Both the position numbers and the translations under genes were made by a program. A stretch of DNA of 7,850 nucleotides from Flavobacteriales bacterium (GTDB lineage: Bacteria; Bacteroidota; Bacteroidia; Flavobacteriales; JADGDT01). A model generated the notes under the pieces. The model did not search any database. It saw nothing but the letters and a program-made list of their open reading frames with translations, and was not told the DNA's origin. The stretch spans positions 1 through 7,850 of the forward strand of contig JAGLEB010000041.1 of assembly GCA_023145275.1 (NCBI GenBank), written 5' to 3'. Shown here piece after piece: positions 1-5,646 of this stretch (position 1 is the first letter of the stretch; each line of letters begins with the position of its first letter).

Positions 1-14
1 ACTTTGTGTTTATC

Positions 15-71
15 TCTCAAAGTCGCAGAGTCGCAATGCGTATTTTACTTAGCGCCTTAGCGACTTTGCGA
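15..71. repeat. Inverted pair of three degenerate 8-bp repeat units
   Basis: The right arm (48-71) is three tandem octamers: CTTAGCGC, CTTAGCGA and CTTTGCGA. The left arm (15-38) is three octamers in the opposite sense: TCTCAAAG, TCGCAGAG and TCGCAATG. The arms are complementary at 18 of 24 positions around a 9-nt loop (39-47), so the transcript could form a long imperfect hairpin. From memory, CTTTGCG-type octamer tracts recur between genes in Bacteroidota genomes; this was not searched here. The tract is much richer in G+C than its surroundings. Its function is unknown. Confidence 0.7.
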
Positions 72-82
72 GATTCAAATCG

Positions 83-98
83 TCATTAGCTCATTGGA
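83..98. repeat. Two degenerate octamers of TCATTAGC type
   Basis: TCATTAGC (83-90) is followed directly by TCATTGGA (91-98), 11 bases after the last CTTTGCGA unit. The pattern resembles the tract at 5515-5545, and ATTAGCTCATT here matches ATTAGCCCATT there at 10 of 11 positions. Two units alone are weak evidence. The recurrence in a second intergenic region of the same window is what makes it worth listing. Confidence 0.4.
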
Positions 99-257
99 GT
101 TTTTAGAAAAAAAACTTACGCCTCAAGGTGACGATTATTCCACAACATTAGTGGTAGAACCTTAATTATAATACGCAAAAAAGAGACTAATTTCTTAGAT
201 TACAATTTATTATTATTAATACGTCATATTTAGTTTTTTATCTCATATTGTAATATC

Positions 258-265
258 TATATTTG
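258..265 (+). promoter_or_regulatory. Candidate -7 box of the formate dehydrogenase operon
   Basis: TATATTTG matches the Bacteroidota -7 consensus TAnnTTTG exactly and would place transcription start about 35 bases before the ATG at 308. No clear TTG-type -33 element lies at the expected distance. A weaker alternative is TGAATTTG at 272-279 with TTG at 248-250, spaced 21 bases. ATTTGTG occurs twice, at 261-267 and 275-281, so the two candidates overlap a short direct repeat that could also be a regulator site. Confidence 0.45.
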
Positions 266-307
266 TGATAGTGAATTTGTGTAACTATAATTAACAACAT
301 CAACTAT

Positions 308-1954
308 ATGTCTAGTAAGAATTTGAGGGCTTTATCATACCGAAAAGGAATGGATGATAATCTTTTTAGCAATATATCTAAACTTGCTTTAGAAGAGGCT
401 TCCGAGGATGAGTTCAAAAAAGTTGCAAGCGATTACCACCTTGGAGAGTCTGTATTGTTAGGGACTTCGAGCTTTTACGATTTCCTAAGACCAGAAAATG
501 TGAAGAAAAAAGTTCATGTTTGCACAGGAACGGCTTGTATGACTGCTGGTACACAAGAAGGACTTAGGGATAATCTCAAAGATCACTTCGGAGATGACGA
601 AGTTGGTCATGCTGCTTGTTTAGGACATTGTCATACAAATTCAGCTTTTATGTACAATGATAAGACTTATTCTGTAAGTGATGTAGAAGAATTATCTGAT
701 GTAGTTAACTCTAAATCGACGAAAGAAAATAAGTATTCTACAGGCAGCAATACTATCCCTATTTTAAGCGAGAGTATTAGAGAGATTACTGCATTTTATT
801 CATTACTTAAAAATTGGGTTGATGATAAAGAAAGAATAATAAAGAACTTAAAGGCTTCGAATCTCAGAGGTAGAGGAGGAGCAGGTTTTCCATTTTTCTT
901 TAAATTAGATTCTGCATCTAAGGTCGATCAAGAGCAGAAATATATAGTGTGTAACGCCGATGAAGGTGACCCAGGCGCATATTCAGATATGTACCTGATG
1001 GAACAACAAGCGCATAAGGTACTTTTCGGTATGATGGCTGCAGGATTAGTTATTGGCGCAGATACAGGAGTGCTTTATATAAGAGGCGAGTATCCAAATT
1101 CTATTAGAAAGATCGAAGAAGCTATCAATGAGCTAAGCGTGAGGAATTTAGTAGGTGAAAATATACTTGGAATTGAAGGGTTTAATTTTAATTTTAAGAT
1201 TACTCGTGGACAGGGTGCTTACGTATGTGGTGAAGAAACGGCCTTATTAAATTCTATCGAAGGTTTGAGACCCGAAGTAAGAGTTCGCCCTCCGTACCCT
1301 ACTGTTGAGGGGCTTTATGGAAAGCCAACTGTTTTGTCTAATGTTGAGACTTTTGCAAATATTCATTGGATTCTCGAAAATGGTGGTGATGCATATGCTA
1401 AACTTGGAACGGAAAAATCTAAAGGTACTAAACTAGTATCTCTAGATGGATTTTTTAATAATCCTGGAGTTTTTGAGATAGAGATGGGAACACCATTAAA
1501 AACTATTTTCGAAGAGTTTGGAAAAGGCTTTAAAACTGAAATCAAAGCTCTACAAATTGGTGGCCCTCTAGGTGGGATTGTTCCAATTGATAAGATTAAT
1601 GACTTAACCCTTGATTTTGAATCTTTGGGCGAAAATGGGTTTCTCTTAGGACATGCTAGTTTTGTTTCTATACCTGTTGATTTTCCAATGATTAAGTTTA
1701 TTGATCACCTAATGAAATTTACAGCCGATGAATCTTGTGGAAAATGTTATCCATGTAGAATAGGGTCAAAACGAGGGCACGAATTACTTGTAAAAGCCCA
1801 AAAAGAAGATTTCAAGATAGATAGAAAATTGTTTGACGATTTGTTAGAAACTCTAGAAATTGGATCTCTTTGTGCTTTAGGTGGTGGAATACCACTTCCG
1901 TTAAATAATGCCATGGAGTATTTCGAAGATGAGTTAAAACAGTACTTTAATTAA
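308..1954 (+). CDS. NAD-dependent formate dehydrogenase, fused gamma/beta (FdsG-FdsB-like) diaphorase subunit
   Basis: This 548-residue cytoplasmic protein is the NADH-forming half of the formate dehydrogenase. Residues about 15-130 form a NuoE/FdsG-like domain: a helical segment, then a thioredoxin-like fold with [2Fe-2S] ligands C72, C77, C104 and C108 (C-x4-C and C-x3-C). A Ser/Lys/Asn-rich linker (about 130-150) leads to a NuoF/FdsB-like part. That part has the FMN loop GRGGAGFP (188-195), the NADH loop NADEGDPGA (216-224), GAYVCGEETALL (303-314), an SLBB-like region, and the N3-type [4Fe-4S] motif with C477, C480, C483 and C522. It lacks the C-terminal ferredoxin domain of hydrogenase HydB subunits, which together with the downstream gene favours formate dehydrogenase. 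Oddities: the FMN loop continues FFFKL where TGxKW is usual, and M228 replaces the usual Arg of the DEGDPGAxxDR motif. The ATG at 308 gives the full NuoE domain. The next gene follows after 59 bases, probably co-transcribed. Confidence 0.9.
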   Translation: MSSKNLRALSYRKGMDDNLFSNISKLALEEASEDEFKKVASDYHLGESVLLGTSSFYDFLRPENVKKKVHVCTGTACMTAGTQEGLRDNLKDHFGDDEVGHAACLGHCHTNSAFMYNDKTYSVSDVEELSDVVNSKSTKENKYSTGSNTIPILSESIREITAFYSLLKNWVDDKERIIKNLKASNLRGRGGAGFPFFFKLDSASKVDQEQKYIVCNADEGDPGAYSDMYLMEQQAHKVLFGMMAAGLVIGADTGVLYIRGEYPNSIRKIEEAINELSVRNLVGENILGIEGFNFNFKITRGQGAYVCGEETALLNSIEGLRPEVRVRPPYPTVEGLYGKPTVLSNVETFANIHWILENGGDAYAKLGTEKSKGTKLVSLDGFFNNPGVFEIEMGTPLKTIFEEFGKGFKTEIKALQIGGPLGGIVPIDKINDLTLDFESLGENGFLLGHASFVSIPVDFPMIKFIDHLMKFTADESCGKCYPCRIGSKRGHELLVKAQKEDFKIDRKLFDDLLETLEIGSLCALGGGIPLPLNNAMEYFEDELKQYFN

Positions 1955-1963
1955 ATTAGGGAT

Positions 1964-1978
1964 AGAAAATAATTTTCT
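1964..1978. other. Short AT-rich palindrome between the two fdh genes
   Basis: AGAAAA (1964-1969) and TTTTCT (1973-1978) flank a 3-nt loop in the 59-base gap between the genes. With so few G-C pairs and no following T-run it is not a convincing terminator. It may be chance or a weak mRNA processing or stability element. It does not argue against co-transcription. Confidence 0.25.
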
Positions 1979-2013
1979 GTAAACCTTGCATAATTACCTC
2001 AAGACTAAAAAGA

Positions 2014-4716
2014 ATGAAGGCGTATATAGATAACGAAGCGTACGAAATTAATAAGGGCGAAACAATGCTCGAATTTGTGCGAAGAATTAAAGGGCACGAT
2101 TCAATACCTACAATGTGTCAGGCTGATAATTTGGAGAATTTTGGCTCTTGCAGAGTCTGTTCTGTAGATGTAGCATTGCAGAAAGAAGGAAAAGCAAAAT
2201 CTATGGCTTCTTGCCACACCCCTGTTTCAGAAGGACAATATATTTATCCAAATTCAGAACGAATAGTAAAACTCAGAAAGAATATCACCGAGTTAATACT
2301 AAGTGATTACCCTGAGGATAAAATTTACCCAAAAGAGGGCAAAAAAGCTACAGAGTTTCAGGACACAATTGCTAAGATTGGAATTCCGGAGATTAGGTAT
2401 CCCGAAGGCGAAAATCATTTATATCTCGAGCGCGACACAGAGCACCCTTATATAAAGTCCGATTTGTCGCAATGTATAAATTGCTATCGCTGTGTACGTG
2501 CCTGCGAAGAGATTCAAGGAGAGATGATACTCGGAATGAGTGGTCGTGGTTTTGCAAATAGTATAATTAAAGGTTTTGATACTACTTTTGATTTGTCTGC
2601 ATGCGTTGCGTGTGGTGCTTGTGTTCAAACTTGCCCTACGGAAGCACTTACTGATAAGTACGAAACTAAAACTATAGATGCTGATGAGGTAGTACGTACA
2701 ACATGTACTTATTGCGGAGTTGGCTGTCAGCTTGATATTTCTGTTGTAGATGGACAAATTAAGGGAATTCAGGCACCAATTGATGCCGATGTAAATGCTG
2801 GACATACCTGTATAAAGGGGCGTTATGCTTTTGAGTTCTACAATCACCCTGATAGAGTAAAAGAACCAATGATTCGAAAGAATGGTAAATTGGAAGAAGT
2901 ATCATGGGATGAGGCATACGATTATATCGCAAAAAATCTTACCGAAATAAAGTCTGAGTATGGACCAGATTCCATAGGTGGAATTTCGTCATCAAGAGCT
3001 ACAAACGAAGAGAACTACTTGATGCAGAAATTTATCAGAGTAGTAATTGGAACAAATAATATTGATGGATGTGCTAGAGTTTGTCACGCACCTACTGCAT
3101 TTGGAATGCAGAAGGCTTTTGGTACGGGAGCAGCGACAAATTCAATATATGGTGTGGGAATCACAGATGCCTTTTTAGTTATAGGAGCTAATCCAACCCA
3201 TGCTCATCCAGTTACTGGAGCAAAATTGAAGCAGGAGTTTATGAAAGGAAAGACTTCTATTGTTATTGATCCTGTGAAAACTGATTTGGCAAGACTTGCA
3301 ACTCATCATTTACAGCTGAGACCAGGAACAAATGTCGCAGCTCTGAATATGTTTATGTACTACCTAATAAAGGATGGTTTTGTAGATTGTGATAGAGTAT
3401 CAGTGAGAACGGAGCATTTTGATGAGTTGAGGACACAGGTTCTTGATTTGAATATGTCTGAATTAGAAGAAGTAACCGGACTTTACCGTGAGGAGGTAAG
3501 AGCTGCCGCAAATGCTTATGGAAGTGCTGATAAGGCCATGGAGTTTCACGGTCTTGGTGTAACAGAACATTTTCAGGGGAGTAAAACAGTTATGCTTTTA
3601 GCTAATATTGCTATGATGACTGGTAACGTTGGCAAGAACGGTGTAGGATTAAATCCTTTACGAGGACAGAACAATGTTCAAGGAGCTGCGGATATGGGTG
3701 TTCAACCACATCAAGGGGCTGGATATATGGACGTAAACAACCTTGATGCTCAAAAATATTATGCCGAAAAGTATGGTGTTGATAAGATGCCAGAAAAGGA
3801 AGGTTTAAAAATCCCTGAAATGTTCGACGAGGCCATAGCTGGTAGATTCAAAGCTTTATGGATTATGGGGGAAGATACTTTGATGACCGACCCTAATACT
3901 AGACATATAGAAAAGGCCTTTGCTGAGTTAGATCTTCTAATTGTTCAGGAGTTATTTATGTCGGCTACTGCCGAAGCAGCCGATGTAGTACTTCCTGCCT
4001 CGTCTTATCTCGAGAAAAATGGAACATTCACTAATGGCGAGCGAAGAGTGCAGCGTGTTAACAAAGTGGTGGAGTCTATTGGTAACTCAAAACCTGATGG
4101 CCAAATTATGGTCGATATTATGAATAAAATGGGCTATGAGCAGAAAGGATATGACGCTAAAGTTTTATTAGAAGAAATATCGGATGTAGTTCCATTTTTT
4201 AAGGGCATTACTTGGGATAGATTAGCAATAAATGGTCTACAATGGCCCGTGAGTGCTGATGGAAAAGACACAAAAATTCTTCACGAAGAGATGTGTAAGC
4301 ACGGAAAAGGGCGTTTTCACTATTTCGACTATAAAGAGAGCCCTGAGCTACAAGAACACTCAGAAAAGTTCCCTTTTATACTAACAACGAGTAGAAGGCT
4401 AGAACATTATAACTCTGGAACAATGACTAGAAGAACTGATAATCAGTTGATTGCGCCGCATGACTATCTACAAATTAACCCTGCTAATGCCTTTGAAAAG
4501 AAGATTGTTAGTGGCGAAAAAGTAAGGATATTTTCTAGTAGAGGTAGTGTTGAGATAATAGCAAAAATATCAGAAGATGTGGAAAAAGGGGTAGTGCGAA
4601 CAACATTTCACCAACCAGAAGTATTCATCAATATTATCACTGGAAATGTAGGCGATGAGTATACTTTAACTCCTGAGTATAAGGTAGTTGCTGTTGATTT
4701 TGAAAAACTAATTTAA
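2014..4716 (+). CDS. fdhA: NAD-dependent formate dehydrogenase catalytic subunit alpha (bis-MGD enzyme)
   Basis: This 900-residue subunit oxidises formate to CO2 at a Mo- or W-bis-MGD centre and passes electrons to the preceding diaphorase subunit. There is no Tat or Sec signal, so it is cytoplasmic. Domains in order are: plant-type [2Fe-2S] domain (C35, C46, C49, C67); NuoG-like region (about 80-120); two [4Fe-4S] ferredoxin motifs (C154/157/160/164 and C197/200/203/207); the molybdopterin-oxidoreductase cluster (C231, C234, C238, C266, with K268 following); the catalytic domain; and a C-terminal dinucleotide-binding domain (about 785-900) with LTTSRRLEHYNSGTMTRRT. The active site is ARVCHAPT: C357 would be the metal ligand and H358 its partner. 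R550 in NPLRGQNN lies 193 residues beyond C357, the same offset as Arg333 from Sec140 in E. coli FDH-H, so this is a Cys enzyme. Oddity: the N5-like site has Y99, K103, P106 and A112 where His and three Cys are expected. No fdhD-type sulfurtransferase or formate channel gene is in the window. Confidence 0.95.
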   Translation: MKAYIDNEAYEINKGETMLEFVRRIKGHDSIPTMCQADNLENFGSCRVCSVDVALQKEGKAKSMASCHTPVSEGQYIYPNSERIVKLRKNITELILSDYPEDKIYPKEGKKATEFQDTIAKIGIPEIRYPEGENHLYLERDTEHPYIKSDLSQCINCYRCVRACEEIQGEMILGMSGRGFANSIIKGFDTTFDLSACVACGACVQTCPTEALTDKYETKTIDADEVVRTTCTYCGVGCQLDISVVDGQIKGIQAPIDADVNAGHTCIKGRYAFEFYNHPDRVKEPMIRKNGKLEEVSWDEAYDYIAKNLTEIKSEYGPDSIGGISSSRATNEENYLMQKFIRVVIGTNNIDGCARVCHAPTAFGMQKAFGTGAATNSIYGVGITDAFLVIGANPTHAHPVTGAKLKQEFMKGKTSIVIDPVKTDLARLATHHLQLRPGTNVAALNMFMYYLIKDGFVDCDRVSVRTEHFDELRTQVLDLNMSELEEVTGLYREEVRAAANAYGSADKAMEFHGLGVTEHFQGSKTVMLLANIAMMTGNVGKNGVGLNPLRGQNNVQGAADMGVQPHQGAGYMDVNNLDAQKYYAEKYGVDKMPEKEGLKIPEMFDEAIAGRFKALWIMGEDTLMTDPNTRHIEKAFAELDLLIVQELFMSATAEAADVVLPASSYLEKNGTFTNGERRVQRVNKVVESIGNSKPDGQIMVDIMNKMGYEQKGYDAKVLLEEISDVVPFFKGITWDRLAINGLQWPVSADGKDTKILHEEMCKHGKGRFHYFDYKESPELQEHSEKFPFILTTSRRLEHYNSGTMTRRTDNQLIAPHDYLQINPANAFEKKIVSGEKVRIFSSRGSVEIIAKISEDVEKGVVRTTFHQPEVFINIITGNVGDEYTLTPEYKVVAVDFEKLI

Positions 4717-4730
4717 TAGAGTTATGTAGA

Positions 4731-4772
4731 AAAAAGACCTTGGTTTCTAACAGTAAAAGGTCTTTTTTTTTT
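4731..4772 (+). terminator. Intrinsic terminator of the formate dehydrogenase operon
   Basis: A perfect 10-bp stem, AAAAAGACCT (4731-4740) with AGGTCTTTTT (4758-4767), encloses a 17-nt loop and runs into T bases through 4772. It starts 15 bases after the stop codon of the catalytic subunit. The A-run on the left arm could make it weakly active in the other direction, but no minus-strand gene ends here. Confidence 0.85.
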
Positions 4773-4810
4773 AAATTCACTATTATTTGTAATACTTAGT
4801 GATTAAGATT

Positions 4811-4840
4811 TTTGTTGTTAACAAAAAAGTATTATCTTTA
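4811..4840 (+). promoter_or_regulatory. Candidate promoter of the secreted-protein gene
   Basis: TATCTTTA (4833-4840) matches TAnnTTTG at all but the last base. TTTG at 4811-4814 lies 18 bases upstream, close to the usual -33 position. This gives a 5' leader of roughly 45 bases before the ATG at 4890. The perfect 10-bp palindrome TTGTTAACAA (4815-4824) sits immediately downstream of the -33 candidate, between the two boxes, where a dimeric regulator could bind. Confidence 0.5.
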
Positions 4841-4889
4841 TTTTTCTAAATATGATTAATAATACGAAAACTTAAAAATTAAAGTAACT

Positions 4890-5360
4890 ATGAAAAACTT
4901 TCTACTTGCGTTAGCATTCATTTTTGTTGGAACAACACTTTCTGCTCAAAATGATACAGATTATGCAGAACTACAAAAGGAAACATTAAAAGTTGAGAAG
5001 AAGGCTCTTATTGCTGATGCAATGATTCTTACTAATGATGAGAGTGAAGAATTTTGGCCTCTTTACGACGAATACAATGACGCTAAACTTAAGATTCAAG
5101 AGAAATTTCTTGAGAACATGAAAGATTATTTCGAGAGAAATACTCAGATTACAGATCATGAAGCTACAAAATTGTGGAATGACAAGATGGAATTAGATAA
5201 TGATTTGAACAAACTTGAGAAGAAATATTTCAAGAAAATGATCAGAAACCTTCCTCCAGTGAAAATTGTAAGATATTTCCAAGCAGAGAATAAAATTGAT
5301 GCTATGATTTCTGCAAAATTTGCAATGAATGTACCTCTTTTAGGAGATTTAGATATTTAA
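4890..5360 (+). CDS. Small secreted helical protein of unknown function
   Basis: The 156-residue product starts with a clear Sec signal peptide: Lys near the N-terminus, a hydrophobic core FLLALAFIFVG, and a likely signal peptidase I cut after SAQ at residue 20. The mature part of about 136 residues is rich in Glu, Lys, Asp and Asn and looks entirely helical. It has ALIADAMILTNDESEEFWPLY (39-59 region), LWNDKMELDNDLNKLEKKYFKKM (95-117 region) and KIVRYFQAENKID (125-137). It has no cysteine. Proteins with an LT-x-ESE-x-FWPLY-x-EY pattern are recognised as uncharacterised conserved proteins of Bacteroidota. The layout loosely recalls Spy/CpxP-like periplasmic helical proteins, but that is only an analogy. 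It has its own promoter and terminator, so a role with formate dehydrogenase is not implied. The ATG at 4890 is fixed by the signal peptide. Confidence 0.85.
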   Translation: MKNFLLALAFIFVGTTLSAQNDTDYAELQKETLKVEKKALIADAMILTNDESEEFWPLYDEYNDAKLKIQEKFLENMKDYFERNTQITDHEATKLWNDKMELDNDLNKLEKKYFKKMIRNLPPVKIVRYFQAENKIDAMISAKFAMNVPLLGDLDI

Positions 5361-5380
5361 GAAATAATATAATATATTAT

Positions 5381-5420
5381 AAAGACCTACAACTAGACAG
5401 TTGTAGGTCTTTTTTTTTTT
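5381..5420 (+). terminator. Strong intrinsic terminator after the secreted-protein gene
   Basis: A perfect 14-bp stem, AAAGACCTACAACT (5381-5394) with AGTTGTAGGTCTTT (5399-5412), has a 4-nt loop and a T-run through 5420. It lies 20 bases after the stop codon. The first eight bases of the stem are the same AAAGACCT core as in the terminator at 4731-4772. Confidence 0.93.
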
Positions 5421-5514
5421 GGTGTGCCGCGAATTTAATGGTAATACAAAATAATGTTTAGTAATTAATAAGCTAAGTTAAGGTTAAAGGCAAAAAGCTT
5501 GACAGGATTACAAA

Positions 5515-5545
5515 CTCATAACCTCATAGCTATTAGCCCATTAAA
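5515..5545. repeat. Degenerate octamer tract, CTCATAGC type
   Basis: Four successive units can be laid out: CTCATAAC (5515-5522), CTCATAGC (5523-5530), TATTAGC (5531-5537, one base short) and CCATTAAA (5538-5545). The pattern resembles the pair of TCATTAGC units at 83-98. The units are too diverged to be sure, but the 8-base phasing and the intergenic setting are shared. Confidence 0.4.
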
Positions 5546-5555
5546 ATAACAGTAG

Positions 5556-5590
5556 AACTTTTTTTACTATTGTTTTAGAATAGAAAAGTT
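5556..5590. other. AT-rich bulged hairpin
   Basis: AACTTTT (5556-5562) pairs with AAAAGTT (5584-5590), and CTATT (5567-5571) pairs with AATAG (5579-5583). This leaves a 4-nt bulge (5563-5566) and a 7-nt loop. No strong T-run follows on either strand, so it is not a standard terminator. It lies just beyond the hemD terminator in the minus direction and may be a back-up 3' end structure or chance. Confidence 0.3.
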
Positions 5591-5595
5591 ATTGT

Positions 5596-5628
5596 AAAAA
5601 AAAATCACCCTATGTGGGTGATTTTTTT
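5596..5628. terminator. Bidirectional intrinsic terminator, mainly serving hemD
   Basis: A perfect 13-bp stem, AAAAAAATCACCC (5598-5610) with GGGTGATTTTTTT (5616-5628), encloses a 5-nt loop. The left flank is a run of nine A and the right arm ends in seven T, so a U-run follows the hairpin on either strand. It begins 19 bases beyond the end of hemD on the minus strand and also insulates hemD from plus-strand read-through. Confidence 0.9.
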
Positions 5629-5646
5629 ATAACATGATGGACGATA

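Larger units (their letters stand above)
1..307. other. Noncoding region upstream of the formate dehydrogenase operon
   Basis: No convincing gene was seen on either strand in these 307 bases. The left part (15-98) holds degenerate 8-bp repeat units, listed separately. An 8-bp inverted repeat, AATCGTCA at 78-85 and TGACGATT at 129-136, brackets the next stretch, and a short CCAC/GTGG hairpin lies at 140-154. The right part is very AT-rich and carries the promoter candidate near 258-265. A-rich sequence without a Shine-Dalgarno motif leads into the ATG at 308, as is normal in Bacteroidota. Confidence 0.7.
5421..5595. other. Noncoding stretch between convergent genes
   Basis: No gene is supported on either strand between the terminator of the secreted-protein gene and the hemD terminator. 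It contains a degenerate octamer tract (5515-5545) and an AT-rich hairpin (5556-5590), listed separately. The remainder is unremarkable AT-rich sequence. Confidence 0.6.

Noticed and set aside
140..154. CCAC/GTGG hairpin upstream of fdh
   Set aside because: Only four base pairs around a 7-nt loop, with no T-run. It is not distinguishable from chance.
1363..1545. Minus-strand open frame of 60 codons
   Set aside because: It lies wholly inside the well-supported diaphorase gene, has no recognisable motif, and its composition is explained as the antisense of the NuoF-like domain.
2419..2847. Minus-strand open frame of 142 codons
   Set aside because: It is antisense to the ferredoxin and molybdopterin Fe-S domains of the formate dehydrogenase catalytic subunit. 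The run of Cys, Ser and Thr residues looks like a shadow of the coding strand, and there is no promoter or family resemblance.
308..4716. Possibility that the two genes are NuoEFG of complex I or an electron-bifurcating hydrogenase
   Set aside because: The ARVCHAPT active site with the matching Arg spacing, the bis-MGD binding domains and the C-terminal dinucleotide-binding domain identify formate dehydrogenase. There is no hydrogenase H-cluster motif and there are no other nuo genes.
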